DNA of 64,000 bases from JAOUEA01 sp040882605 (lineage in GTDB: Bacteria > Actinomycetota > UBA4738 > HRBIN12): NCBI GenBank assembly GCA_040882605.1, contig JBBEAY010000065.1, positions 6,431 through 70,430 on the forward strand. Reading direction: 5' to 3'. The notes under the pieces are model-generated. The model was not told where the DNA came from. It ran no database searches and worked only from the letters and a program-made list of their open reading frames with translations. The stretch's first letter is position 1. Each line of letters begins with the position of its first letter. Shown in pieces: positions 45,846 to 54,740 of this stretch. A program made the translations under genes and the position numbers.

Positions 45846-47003
45846 ATGACCCTCTGTCGCCGGCTTTCGAGCCTAGTCGCCGTGGGCCTCATGGTGCTCA
45901 TCGCGTGCTCGCCGATCCCGAACGACGGCGAGCCCGCGATGAAGATCGCGTTCTTCCAGGACCTCTCGGTGCCGGACAGCCTCGACCTGGTATCCCCGTC
46001 GTTCCTCGCGTTCGAGACGGTGATGCAACGCCAGGTCGTGGAGGCGAAGGGCATCGCGGTCGAGGTGGTGCAACTCGACACAGCCGGAGACGCCGAGGTC
46101 GCGGCCGAGATGGCCCGCGAGGTGGCGACCGACTCCACGTTCGTGCTGGCCGTCATCGCGCCGTTCTGGCAAGAGCCGCCCGAGGTCGCCCGCATCCTCG
46201 CGGAAGCCGGCCTGCCCACGATGAGCCTTTCTCCCGAGAGCGCATCGCCGTGGCTCGAGGCTTCCGCCCCGCCGGGAGACCCCGCGGAGCTGTGGCGTCG
46301 GTTCGTGCCCGACCGCGAGGCACAGATAGAGCTGCTCGCCGAAGTTGCGGGTCGAAGCTCATCAGGTGATGCGGCGCAGCAGGTCTGCCTCGTGAGCGAT
46401 GGCAGTGGCTACAGCGAGGAACTGTCGACAGGCGTCGAGGCCGCGTTGAGCCCTTTGCCATCGACTCCCGTCGATGGTGCCGACGCCGTGGCGGCTGCCG
46501 ATCAGCTGGCTTCGTTGCATTGCGGCTCTGTGGTCTGGACCGGCTTCCCTCTGGAGGCTCGCGAGCTCGCCGAGGCGATCCGCGAAGGCGACCCGGAAAG
46601 AGCCCAGCCGATCGACCTAGCGAGCGATGCGCTGAAGACCGTCATGCCACCCATGACTCCTGATGGCGAGAGGGTCGTTGTCGAGTCTGTGGTGTGCCCG
46701 TGCGCAGACGTGTCGGTCGACACCGATCTCGAGAGTCGCACGTTCGTGAACACCTACCAATCCGAGCACGGCCTCGCCCCAGGCGCCTATGCGGTCGAGG
46801 CGTGGGACGCGGGCAGCCTCGTGGCTGAGGCCCTCGCGTCGGGCACGGCGACCCGTACCGACATGCGCACAGCGTTGGCTGCGATCACCACCTTCGACGG
46901 AGTTGCGCACGACTACGCGTTCGACTCAGATGGCGAGCCGATCGGTGTCGGACCGGCGCAGTTCGCGGCTGCGGGAACGCGCTGGGTGCCGCTTCCTTCC
47001 TGA
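45846..47003 (+). CDS. Orphan periplasmic-binding-protein-like lipoprotein
   Basis: A 385-residue protein with a signal peptide and lipobox (GLMVLIAC). The mature part looks like a divergent type I binding protein: MKIAFFQDLSVPDS, an effector-site-like LAEAGLPTMSLSPESAS, and a C-terminal YAVEAWDAGSLVAEAL. No permease is adjacent in a clear operon, so it may share LivHMGF or have a sensory role. Several paired cysteines (CPCADVS, QQVCLV, LHCGS) could form disulfides. ATG 45846 fits the signal peptide. Confidence 0.75.
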   Translation: MTLCRRLSSLVAVGLMVLIACSPIPNDGEPAMKIAFFQDLSVPDSLDLVSPSFLAFETVMQRQVVEAKGIAVEVVQLDTAGDAEVAAEMAREVATDSTFVLAVIAPFWQEPPEVARILAEAGLPTMSLSPESASPWLEASAPPGDPAELWRRFVPDREAQIELLAEVAGRSSSGDAAQQVCLVSDGSGYSEELSTGVEAALSPLPSTPVDGADAVAAADQLASLHCGSVVWTGFPLEARELAEAIREGDPERAQPIDLASDALKTVMPPMTPDGERVVVESVVCPCADVSVDTDLESRTFVNTYQSEHGLAPGAYAVEAWDAGSLVAEALASGTATRTDMRTALAAITTFDGVAHDYAFDSDGEPIGVGPAQFAAAGTRWVPLPS

Positions 47004-47066
47004 GGCGGATGGAAACCCTGACGGTGCCTGCCTTCGTAGTCCAAGCGGGAGGTCAGAACGGGCGCG

Positions 47067-47096
47067 TTGTCCGACGGGCTCCTCCAGTCCTATAGT
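47067..47096 (+). promoter_or_regulatory. Promoter of the polar amino acid ABC operon
   Basis: TTGTCC (47067-47072) and TATAGT (47091-47096) are 18 bases apart. Transcription would start about 40 bases before the binding-protein ATG, leaving room for the strong GGAAGGAG ribosome-binding site. Confidence 0.6.
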
Positions 47097-47141
47097 TCGA
47101 GCGAGGGACGCCCAGTCGCGTTCCCCTTGGAAGGAGACAGG

Positions 47142-48074
47142 ATGCGCAAGTTCCGATTCAGGTCGATCCTCGTGCTCGTGGCCGCGCTGTCGCTCGTTTC
47201 GGCGGCCTGCGGCAGCGACGATCCTGGCACCGATCCCGCCTCGGGTGGCGACACGGGAGCGCCCACGGCCGACACGGTCTGCGCAAGTGCAGACACCTCC
47301 GCCGGAGACCTGCTCGCGCGGATCTGTGAGGAAGGGGTCATCACGGTCGCGACCGATCCCCTGTACCCGCCCCAGTCTTCCTTGAACATCGAAACGGGGG
47401 AGTATGAAGGCTTCGACATCGATACTGCCACCGAGATCGCGAGCCGGCTCGGCGTCTCTATCGAGTGGACGGAACCGAAGTGGGAGGTGCTCACGGCCGG
47501 GAGCTGGAGCGACCGCCAAGACATGAGCGTGGGGTCCATGACACCGATAGACGAGCGGCAGGCGGTCCTCGAGTTCACCGAACCCTACTCCTTCGTCCCC
47601 GCGGTGGTCGTCGTGCACGAAGAGTCGAGCGTCTCCGATATCTCGACCGACCTCGACGGCGCCAGGATCGGCGCCTGCGCGTCGTGCACGTACGAGTTCT
47701 TCCTGGACAAATCCTTGTCGATACAGGGCTTCGAGTTCGATTTCGTGATCGACGATGTGACCTTCGCCGGCTACGACACCGACACGACGGCGCTGCAGGA
47801 TCTTGCCCTCGGTGACGGGACGCGTCTGGATGCCGCGATGACGTCGGAACCGGTCGCTCAAGCCTTCATCGACAGGGGCAACCCCGTCAAGATCGTCGGA
47901 GAGCCGGCGTTCGGTGAGCCGCTGTCGGTCGCGTTCGACAAGTCCTCGGAGCTGGATGCCACCAGCCTCATCGATGCTGTCGACGGGATCGTGGCCGATA
48001 TGCACGACGACGGCACCCTGACCGGGTTCTCGGAGGATTGGTACAAGGGCATCGATGTCACCCAGGTGACGTGA
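47142..48074 (+). CDS. Polar amino acid ABC transporter binding lipoprotein (family 3)
   Basis: A 310-residue lipoprotein with lipobox VSAAC and a family 3 (glutamine/histidine-type) solute-binding fold. GVITVATDPLYPPQSSLNIETGEYEGFDIDTATEIASRL is the N-terminal lobe signature region, and VGSMTPIDERQAVLEFTEPY the ligand-site strand. It delivers a polar amino acid to the permease encoded eight bases downstream. The ligand cannot be specified. Strong ribosome-binding site before ATG 47142. Confidence 0.9.
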   Translation: MRKFRFRSILVLVAALSLVSAACGSDDPGTDPASGGDTGAPTADTVCASADTSAGDLLARICEEGVITVATDPLYPPQSSLNIETGEYEGFDIDTATEIASRLGVSIEWTEPKWEVLTAGSWSDRQDMSVGSMTPIDERQAVLEFTEPYSFVPAVVVVHEESSVSDISTDLDGARIGACASCTYEFFLDKSLSIQGFEFDFVIDDVTFAGYDTDTTALQDLALGDGTRLDAAMTSEPVAQAFIDRGNPVKIVGEPAFGEPLSVAFDKSSELDATSLIDAVDGIVADMHDDGTLTGFSEDWYKGIDVTQVT

Positions 48075-48081
48075 CCGGGAG

Positions 48082-49113
48082 TTGAGGGAAACGTCCGCGA
48101 GCACCGATGAGACGAGGACCGGCCCGGGCCGGTCCTCGCGCTCGTCGGGCGCCGAGCGGCGCGATCGGCTGGCGCTCGCGAGCGCCGGCGTCCCGTTCCG
48201 TCTGAAGGTTGCCCTTGTATGGGCGGGCATCTTCGGCGCCCTCGGGTTCTTCTTCTGGCTCGCGGCGTTCGACAACGCCTGGATCCTCGATCGCGTCGAT
48301 TTCATCGCCAAGGGCCTCACGTTCACGATCGGCATGGCACTGGGAGGCATCATCCTCGCCATGGTGTTGGCGTTGATCGGTGCGCTCGGAAGGCTCTCGA
48401 GGAATCCGATCGCGTTCGGGTTGTCCGGCTTCTACACGTCGTTCTTTCGTGGCACGCCACTGATCGTGCAGCTCTTCCTCTTCTACCTCGCACTGCCGCA
48501 GATCGTGTCGAACCTCACCACGAAGTTCGAGTTCCTGCCGCCCGGGCTCGACGATCTGTTCACCCGCACGTCGTTCGAGATCGGCATCCTCGTGTTGGGG
48601 CTCAACTACGGCGCATACATGACGGAGATCTTCCGGGCGGGCATCCAGTCCGTCAGCCATGGGCAAGCCGAGGCGGCAGATGCGCTGGGCATGACGTATC
48701 CGCAGAAGATGAAGCGCGTGGTCCTGCCACAGGCCTTCCGGGTCATCATCCCGCCCACGGGCAACGAGTTCATCGCGATGATGAAGGACACGGCATTGGT
48801 GTCCTTCCTCGGGGTCGCGTTGGCGCAGGCGGAGATCTTCCGACGCGCACAGCTGGCTGGGACCCGCGAAGCACATCCGCTCGAGGCCCTCATCACGGCC
48901 GCTGCGTTGTACTGGGCATTGACCGCGATCTTCACCTTCTTCCAGGCCCGGCTCGAGCGGAAGGTGGGTAAGGGGTACGTTCGAGGCGGCGATACAGGCG
49001 GCAGGCGCACGAGGATCATCAGTTTGAGCGGTCAGGGGGGTCAGGGTGGCGACCTTCCCTTGGACATCGACGAGGACGTGCCGGGTCCAGAGATGCCCGC
49101 GCAGGGGCATTGA
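48082..49113 (+). CDS. Polar amino acid ABC transporter permease
   Basis: A 343-residue HisM/GlnP-type permease. After a ~45-residue cytoplasmic N-terminus there are about five spans, with FYTSFFRGTPLIVQLFLFY and the coupling helix EAADALGMTYPQKMKRVVLPQA. The C-terminal ~60 residues are a hydrophilic extension beyond the usual family length. The TTG at 48082 is the first in-frame start, eight bases after the previous stop, and is uncertain. The stop overlaps the ATPase ATG (TGATG). Confidence 0.9.
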   Translation: MRETSASTDETRTGPGRSSRSSGAERRDRLALASAGVPFRLKVALVWAGIFGALGFFFWLAAFDNAWILDRVDFIAKGLTFTIGMALGGIILAMVLALIGALGRLSRNPIAFGLSGFYTSFFRGTPLIVQLFLFYLALPQIVSNLTTKFEFLPPGLDDLFTRTSFEIGILVLGLNYGAYMTEIFRAGIQSVSHGQAEAADALGMTYPQKMKRVVLPQAFRVIIPPTGNEFIAMMKDTALVSFLGVALAQAEIFRRAQLAGTREAHPLEALITAAALYWALTAIFTFFQARLERKVGKGYVRGGDTGGRRTRIISLSGQGGQGGDLPLDIDEDVPGPEMPAQGH

Positions 49114-49883
49114 TGTCCGCCACGCCGAACGGGTCGGCCGTCGTCAAGGTCGAAGATCTGCACAAGAGCTTCGGCAGCCTCGAGGTGCTCAAGGGCATCG
49201 ACATGGAGGTGGACCAAGGCGAGGTCGTCGTGATCTTCGGACGGTCCGGTTCGGGCAAGAGCACGCTGCTTCGGTGCATCAACTTCCTCGAGGACCCGAC
49301 ATCGGGAACGATCGAAGTCTCCGGCACCCGGCTCGAGGGCGGCCACCGAACGAAGAGAAAGCGGGAGAACATCCGTCAGCTGCGCATCCGCACAGGCATG
49401 GTCTTCCAACAGTTCAACCTGTTCCCGAACATGACCGCGATCGGCAATGTCATGGAGGGACCCGTCACGGTCAAGGGGCTCCCCGAGAGGCAGGCGCGAT
49501 CCTCCGCGGAGGATCTGCTCGACAAGGTCGGGCTCTCCGACAAGGCAGATGAGTACCCCATCCGGCTCTCCGGCGGTCAGCAACAGCGCGTCGCGATCGC
49601 GCGCGCTCTCGCCATGGAGCCCGATGTCATGCTCTTCGACGAGCCGACCTCTGCCCTCGACCCCGAGTTGATCGGGGAAGTGCTGACCGCGATGAAGTCG
49701 CTTGCCAACGACCTGCACATGACCATGATCGTCGTTACACACGAGATGGGATTCGCGCGAGAGGTGGCGAACCGCATGGTGTTCTTCCATGACGGCGTGA
49801 TCCTCGAACAGGGCACTCCGGACGAGATGATCAACCACACGAAGTACCCGGAGACCAAGAAGTTCTTCGAAGCCGTGCTCTGA
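49113..49883 (+). CDS. Polar amino acid ABC transporter ATPase (GlnQ-like)
   Basis: A 256-residue ATPase. Walker A is GRSGSGKST (about 41-49), FQQFNLFPNMTAIGNVMEGP follows, the signature is LSGGQQQRVAIARAL, Walker B is VMLFDEPTSALDP and the switch is VTHEMGFAREVANRM. It completes the binding protein-permease-ATPase operon. ATG 49113 overlaps the permease stop by one base. Confidence 0.93.
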   Translation: MSATPNGSAVVKVEDLHKSFGSLEVLKGIDMEVDQGEVVVIFGRSGSGKSTLLRCINFLEDPTSGTIEVSGTRLEGGHRTKRKRENIRQLRIRTGMVFQQFNLFPNMTAIGNVMEGPVTVKGLPERQARSSAEDLLDKVGLSDKADEYPIRLSGGQQQRVAIARALAMEPDVMLFDEPTSALDPELIGEVLTAMKSLANDLHMTMIVVTHEMGFAREVANRMVFFHDGVILEQGTPDEMINHTKYPETKKFFEAVL

Positions 49884-49995
49884 GCGAAGCGCGAGGGCTC
49901 CAGCAGTGGTTCAGGGTGGTGGCCTCCCGCGGAGAAGTCTCGACCCGGGGTTGCGGGTGGGCGAACACGCGGGTTCGGAACCTTCCGGAAACAGA

Positions 49996-50075
49996 TGACG
50001 GGCCGCGACACCCCTCGGGTCCGATTACGCCTTCCCCATACGCGATCGTTCCCTGTCGAGCATCGCGGCCCGTCA
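49996..50075. repeat. Long perfect inverted repeat between convergent genes
   Basis: TGACGGGCCGCGA (49996-50008) and TCGCGGCCCGTCA (50063-50075) are perfectly complementary over 13 bases with a 54-base loop. A second hairpin, ACGGTC-TCGCGG-GACCGT, follows at 50125-50142. The region separates the GlnQ-like gene from the convergent iron permease, so bidirectional termination is the simplest role. A structured small RNA is possible. Confidence 0.6.
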
Positions 50076-50172
50076 AGCTGCGGTCCCGTGCGACCTTGGC
50101 CGGTCCGGTTTCCCGAACCTGCCCACGGTCTCGCGGGACCGTCGCGAACGATAAACGCGAGGTTGAGACCTG

Positions 50173-51051
50173 TCAACCCGAGGTCGGGGCCGTGCGAGCT
50201 CCCTCGGCCTCGGGGACCGACACAGCAGGCGCCGCCGGCATCGCAGGCCTCGATCTCAGGAAGAGCCCTCCGACCACGACGAGGTAGCCGAACCAGCCGG
50301 CCAGCTCGAGCCAGGTCGGGTTGGCTTGGTAACCGAAGATCGCCCGCAGGATGCCGCCCACGCCGCTGTCGTCGGGAAGCGCGCCCGAGACGTCGAACGC
50401 CGTGCCGGCGAGCATCGGGAGCCATCCGGCTTCCTGGAGCTCGTGCAGGGCGAATGCGAACAGCCCGGCGGCGACCACGATCAGCAGCAGACCGGTGATG
50501 CGGAAGAACGAGCGGAAGTTGAGCTTGAGACCGCCTCGATACAGAAGCACGCCGAGGGCCGCCGCTACCGCGAGGCCGAGGGTCGCGCCGACCATCTGGG
50601 CGCCGACCCCTCCGGAGTCGACGGCCGTACCCTGGGCTGCCGCGAAGATGAACAGAGCGGTCTCGACGCCTTCGCGAAGCACGGCCACGAACGCGAGGGC
50701 GGCCAAGGCGAAGCCGCCCGTGAGCAAAGCGGTGTCGACCCGCTCCTGCAGCTTCGACTTGACCCGGGCGCCCTGGCGGCGCATCCAGAAGATCATCCAG
50801 GTGAGCACGCCGACCGCCACCAGCGTGACGAGACCTTCGAAGACCTCTTCGGCCTCGCCTTCGAACTCGGCGTCCGCCATGAAGATGACGGAGCCGACCA
50901 GCAGACTCACGATGACCGCGAGGCCTGTGCCCCACCACACCAGGTTCTGGCGATCCCGGGCGTCGATCTTCTTCAGATAGGCGAGCAGGATCGAGATGAT
51001 CAGCGTCGCTTCGATGCCCTCACGCAGCGCGACCAGGAACGCAGCACCCAC
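50173..51051 (-). CDS. FTR1/EfeU-family iron permease
   Basis: A 292-residue membrane protein with about seven spans. The two iron-binding REGxE motifs are REGIE (10-14) and REGVE (126-130), the hallmark of FTR1/EfeU high-affinity iron permeases. I chose GTG 51051 because AAAGGAGGT lies seven bases upstream and REGIE then falls at the usual distance from the N-terminus. No EfeO or EfeB partner is adjacent. A DtxR-type regulator is encoded just upstream on the same strand, consistent with metal-dependent control. Confidence 0.9.
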   Translation of the reverse strand: MGAAFLVALREGIEATLIISILLAYLKKIDARDRQNLVWWGTGLAVIVSLLVGSVIFMADAEFEGEAEEVFEGLVTLVAVGVLTWMIFWMRRQGARVKSKLQERVDTALLTGGFALAALAFVAVLREGVETALFIFAAAQGTAVDSGGVGAQMVGATLGLAVAAALGVLLYRGGLKLNFRSFFRITGLLLIVVAAGLFAFALHELQEAGWLPMLAGTAFDVSGALPDDSGVGGILRAIFGYQANPTWLELAGWFGYLVVVGGLFLRSRPAMPAAPAVSVPEAEGARTAPTSG

Positions 51052-51066
51052 GCTCGTTACCTCCTT

Positions 51067-51154
51067 TGTTCGGCCATCCGAACATCGCATCTTCGGTAGG
51101 GCGAAATCCTATCCACCGAGTCGGATTCGCGTCAAGGTCGTTCGGGAACGAACG
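51067..51154 (-). promoter_or_regulatory. Iron permease promoter with three inverted repeats
   Basis: On the minus strand TTGACG (51135-51130) and TAGGAT (51111-51106) are 18 bases apart. An imperfect palindrome TCGGT-17 bases-ACCGA (51093-51119) is centred on the -10. Perfect repeats flank it: CGTTCG-GGAA-CGAACG (51139-51154) upstream and TGTTCGG-CCAT-CCGAACA (51067-51084) in the leader. These are candidate sites for the neighbouring DtxR-type regulator, but none matches the classical DtxR box. Confidence 0.5.
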
Positions 51155-51182
51155 AACACGCTCGGTTTCCGAGGGCGCCCAG

Positions 51183-51869
51183 TCAGTCGGCGCCGAGCTC
51201 GACCCACAGGTTGTCGGCGAGATCCGTGCCGAGCGCAACGCTCTTGCCGGCGACTGTCAGCCTCATCGATCCGTCGGGACCGAGGCCGTCGACCACGATC
51301 TCGGCGCCGGGCATCAAGCCTGACTCTTCGAGGAACCGCATCACGGCCAGCTCGAGCTCCAAGTCTTCGGTGAGCCGTCGCAGGGTGACGCTCGTGCCGG
51401 GCGCGACTTCGTTCAACGCGGTGAGTGACGTGACGTCGACCTCGTGGCTCGAGCCGGGGATCGGGTTGCCGTGCGGACAGGCGCCGGGGTCGCCGAGGAT
51501 GTCGACGAGTCGCTCCTCGACCTGCGCCGAGATGACGCGTTCCCAGACCTCGGCTTCCTGGTGCGCCTGGTGCCAGGGCAGTCCGATCACGTCGATCAGC
51601 AGGTGCTCGGCGAGTCGGTGGCGGCGTACGAGAGCGATCGCCATGTCGCGCCCGGCCACGGTGAACGAGAGGGCGCGGCCGTCGGCTGCGAGCAACCCGT
51701 CGCCGACGAGGCGCTTCACGTGCTCGCTCACCGAGGGCCGGCTGACGCCCATCCATCTGGCGATCTCGGCCTGCACCATGGGGAAGCTCTCTTCCTCGAG
51801 CTCGTACAAGGCCTCGAGGTAGTCGGCGCCGGGGTGGCGCGCCTGGCTCGTTCGGGCGTCGGTCGTCAC
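51183..51869 (-). CDS. DtxR/MntR-family metal-dependent transcriptional regulator
   Basis: A 228-residue regulator. The N-terminal winged helix (YLEALYELEEE, VSRPSVSEHVKRLVGDGLL) is followed by a metal-binding dimerisation domain (RRHRLAEHLLIDVIGLPWHQAHQEAEVWE, CPHGNPIPG) and a C-terminal FeoA/SH3-like domain (about 150-228). Such proteins repress metal uptake when Fe2+ or Mn2+ is bound. It lies 131 bases upstream of the iron permease start. GTG 51869 is only 23 bases from the divergent polA start. Confidence 0.9.
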   Translation of the reverse strand: MTTDARTSQARHPGADYLEALYELEEESFPMVQAEIARWMGVSRPSVSEHVKRLVGDGLLAADGRALSFTVAGRDMAIALVRRHRLAEHLLIDVIGLPWHQAHQEAEVWERVISAQVEERLVDILGDPGACPHGNPIPGSSHEVDVTSLTALNEVAPGTSVTLRRLTEDLELELAVMRFLEESGLMPGAEIVVDGLGPDGSMRLTVAGKSVALGTDLADNLWVELGAD

Positions 51870-51879
51870 GGGCGGAGAT

Positions 51880-51886
51880 TACGATA
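51880..51886. promoter_or_regulatory. Symmetric -10 element shared by polA and the DtxR-type gene
   Basis: TACGATA reads TACGAT on the plus strand, ending seven bases before the polA GTG, and TATCGT on the minus strand, ending 11 bases before the regulator GTG. Both messages would be leaderless or nearly so. Confidence 0.5.
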
Positions 51887-51892
51887 CGGGCC

Positions 51893-54583
51893 GTGACCCC
51901 TTCGAAGCAGAGAGCCGCCCCGGCCGGGAACCTCGAGATGGCACGGCGCCTGTTCCTGCTCGACGGGCACTCGCTCGCGTACCGTGCTTTCTTCGCTCTT
52001 CCGCCCACGCTCGCCACGTCGAGTGGCACCGTCACGAACGCGGTCTACGGCTTCACGAGCATGCTGATCAAGCTGCTGGCCGAGGAGAAGCCCGACCTGA
52101 TCGCGGTCTTCTTCGACTCCGGCGCGCCGACGATCCGTCTGGCGAAGGACGCCGACTACAAGGCAGGCCGGCCCGAGACCCCTGGCGACTTCAGGCCACA
52201 GCTCGGGTTGATCGAGGAGGTGCTCGATGCGATGCGCATCCCCGTGCTGCGCATCGCCGACGGCAACGAGGCCGACGACGCGATCGGCGCGCTCGCGGTG
52301 CGCGCGTGCGACCAGGGCATCGACGCCACGATCGTCACCGCCGACCGCGACTTCTTCCAGCTCGTGCGCCCGGGCATCACCGTCATGTTCAACCGCAAGG
52401 GCATCAGCGACATCGTGCGCTACGACGAGCAGGCCGTGACCGAGCGCTTCGGTATCACGCCCGCCCAGTACCTCGACTTCGTGGCTCTCAAGGGCGACAC
52501 GAGCGACAACATCCCCGGTGTGCCTGGGGTAGGCGACAAGACCGCGGCGAAGCTCGTGAACCAGTTCGGCACGGTCGAAGAGCTCCTCGCGAACACCGAC
52601 ATGCTCAAGGGCAAGCAGAAGGAGAACGTCGAGGCATCAGCCGGCCGGCTCGGGCTGAACAAGGATCTCGCACGCATCGACACCGACATCGAGCTGCCGG
52701 TCGACCCCGACGACTGCGTGATGGGGGAGTGGGACACCGACGAGGTGAGGCGCCTGTTCACCTCGCTCGAGTTCCGATCGTTGTTCGACCGGTTGCAGGA
52801 GATCGGGCACGTGAAGCCGAAGGTCGACGTGGCCGAGCTCGACCTGCGTGAGGTGGCGGCAGGCGAGCTGCCCTCGACGTGGGCGGGCGGCGGTCCGGTC
52901 GGGGTGCGCCTCGACGCCGACGACGATGCCGTGCACGGCGCCGCGATCTCCGCCGGTGGCGCACAGGCGGCGTACGCGGCGCTCGAGGGCGTAGGTCCGC
53001 TCGAGGCGTTCCTCGCCGACGCCGGCGCGCCGAAGTGGGCCCACGACGCGAAAGCGCTAGAGCGGGTCGCGCTGCGCTCAGGCGGCACGATCGCCGGCGT
53101 CGCGTTCGACACGCTGCTGGCGGGCTACCTGCTCGACCCGGCTTCCACGGAATACCCGCTGCGCGTGCTCGCAGAGAGCTATCTCGGCGCCGACGTGCTC
53201 GGCGCCGTGGAGGAGCAGGGTGAAGGGCAGCTCTTCACCGACGCGCCCTGGCGTGAGGTGGCCGCCGAGGCCGCCGCGATCGCCCTGCTCGCGCCGATCA
53301 TGGAAGAGCTCATCGACCAGCAGGGACTGCGGGGCCTGCTCGACGACGTGGAGCTGCCGCTCGCAACGGTGCTCGCGCGCATGGAAGCTCGCGGCATCCG
53401 CCTCGACGTCGACTACCTCGAGGAGATGGGGGAGTCGGTCCGCGACCGCATGGCGACGCTCAAGGCCGAGGTGTACGCGCATGCCGGCGAGGAGTTCAAC
53501 CTGGGCTCGCCGCCGCAGCTGCGGAAGATCTTGTACGAGCAGCTCGGCCTTCAACCGGGCAAGAAGACCCCTAAGGGCGAGCTCTCCACCGACGCGAGCG
53601 TGCTCGAGAAGCTCCGCGACGCACACCCGATCGTCGACGCGCTGCTGAGCTGGCGAGAGCTCGACAAGCTCAACTCGACCTACCTCGAGGCGCTTCCGCG
53701 ACTGGTCGATGAGCGCGATGGACGTGTGCACACCACGTTCGTGCAGACCTCGGCCGCCACGGGCCGGCTCTCGTCGACGAACCCGAACCTGCAGAACGTG
53801 CCGATCCGCACCGAGCTCGGGCGCCAGATCAGACGGGCTTTCGTGCCGGGCGACGCCGGTGACGGTGCGGGGAACCAGGTGCTGCTCGTGCTCGACTATT
53901 CCCAGGTCGAGCTTCGCATCCTGGCGCACCTGTCGGGCGACGCAGGGCTGCGCGCGGCGTTCGCGGGCGGCGAGGACATCCACACCGCCACCGCGGCGCG
54001 CGTGTTCGGCCTGCCGCTCGACGCGGTCGACCCGGGCTCGAGATCTCGGGCCAAGATGGTGAACTACGGCCTCGCCTACGGCATGAACGCGTGGGGACTC
54101 GCCCAGCGGCTCGACATCGCGCCCGACGAGGCACAGGAGATCATGAGCGCGTACTTCGCGTCGTTCCCCGGCATCCGTGAGTACCTGGACCGCCAGGTCG
54201 GCCACGCGACCGTCGAGGGCTTCACCGAGACGCTGCTGGGTCGCCGGCGCTACATCCCGGAGCTGCAGGCCGCGAACCCGCGCCTGCGCGACCTGGGCCG
54301 GCGCCAAGCGCTCAACGCCCCGATCCAGGGCAGCGCCAGCGACGTGTTCAAGGTGGCGATGATCCGGGTCGACGAAGCGCTCCGCGGGCATCCCGAGCTC
54401 GACTGCCACATGCTGCTCACCGTGCACGACGAGCTCGTCTTCGAGGTGCCCGAGGCGAGCGTGGAGACCGCAGCCGAGCTCGTGAAGCACGCGATGGAGC
54501 ACGCGATCGACCTCGAGGTACCGCTGCAAGCGGACGTCGGCTGGGGCGAGAACTGGTCCGACGCGGCCCCCGCCGGCCACTGA
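51893..54583 (+). CDS. polA: DNA polymerase I PolA (5' nuclease plus polymerase)
   Basis: 896 residues. The N-terminal flap nuclease (LFLLDGHSLAYRAFFALP, DNIPGVPGVGDKTAAKL) and the C-terminal family A polymerase (LDYSQVELRILAHLSGD with Asp668, RRQALNAPIQGSASDVFK, VHDE with Asp846) are intact. The middle domain lacks the acidic DxE exonuclease motifs, so proofreading is probably absent, as in other actinobacterial and Taq enzymes. GTG 51893 is supported by the -10 just upstream; ATG 51938 is an alternative start. Confidence 0.95.
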   Translation: MTPSKQRAAPAGNLEMARRLFLLDGHSLAYRAFFALPPTLATSSGTVTNAVYGFTSMLIKLLAEEKPDLIAVFFDSGAPTIRLAKDADYKAGRPETPGDFRPQLGLIEEVLDAMRIPVLRIADGNEADDAIGALAVRACDQGIDATIVTADRDFFQLVRPGITVMFNRKGISDIVRYDEQAVTERFGITPAQYLDFVALKGDTSDNIPGVPGVGDKTAAKLVNQFGTVEELLANTDMLKGKQKENVEASAGRLGLNKDLARIDTDIELPVDPDDCVMGEWDTDEVRRLFTSLEFRSLFDRLQEIGHVKPKVDVAELDLREVAAGELPSTWAGGGPVGVRLDADDDAVHGAAISAGGAQAAYAALEGVGPLEAFLADAGAPKWAHDAKALERVALRSGGTIAGVAFDTLLAGYLLDPASTEYPLRVLAESYLGADVLGAVEEQGEGQLFTDAPWREVAAEAAAIALLAPIMEELIDQQGLRGLLDDVELPLATVLARMEARGIRLDVDYLEEMGESVRDRMATLKAEVYAHAGEEFNLGSPPQLRKILYEQLGLQPGKKTPKGELSTDASVLEKLRDAHPIVDALLSWRELDKLNSTYLEALPRLVDERDGRVHTTFVQTSAATGRLSSTNPNLQNVPIRTELGRQIRRAFVPGDAGDGAGNQVLLVLDYSQVELRILAHLSGDAGLRAAFAGGEDIHTATAARVFGLPLDAVDPGSRSRAKMVNYGLAYGMNAWGLAQRLDIAPDEAQEIMSAYFASFPGIREYLDRQVGHATVEGFTETLLGRRRYIPELQAANPRLRDLGRRQALNAPIQGSASDVFKVAMIRVDEALRGHPELDCHMLLTVHDELVFEVPEASVETAAELVKHAMEHAIDLEVPLQADVGWGENWSDAAPAGH

Positions 54584-54621
54584 TGAGCCCAAGCGTCCAC
54601 CTCCGCTAGCAGCCGAGACGT

Positions 54622-54651
54622 TTGACGGGGTTTCCGCCGGACACCTACCAT
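54622..54651 (+). promoter_or_regulatory. rpsA promoter
   Basis: TTGACG (54622-54627) and TACCAT (54646-54651) are 18 bases apart in the 157-base gap between polA and rpsA. The expected start near 54658 leaves a leader of about 80 bases ending in GGAAGGAG before the ATG. Confidence 0.65.
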
Positions 54652-54740
54652 CCCTACGGCCGTGCGGTGCCGAACCTGCCTGGGCAAAATCCCAAGCCGC
54701 CCCGGCAGGGCGTCGCGCGCGCCGGAAGGAGACCACCACC

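Noticed and set aside
49996..50075. tRNA, SRP RNA or other known small RNA
   Set aside because: No cloverleaf, no SRP tetraloop or other conserved core could be found in either strand of the 80-base element.
51093..51119. Classical DtxR/IdeR iron box
   Set aside because: TAGG and CCTA halves exist on the minus strand but with a seven-base spacer instead of nine, and the outer bases do not match, so I report only an inverted repeat.
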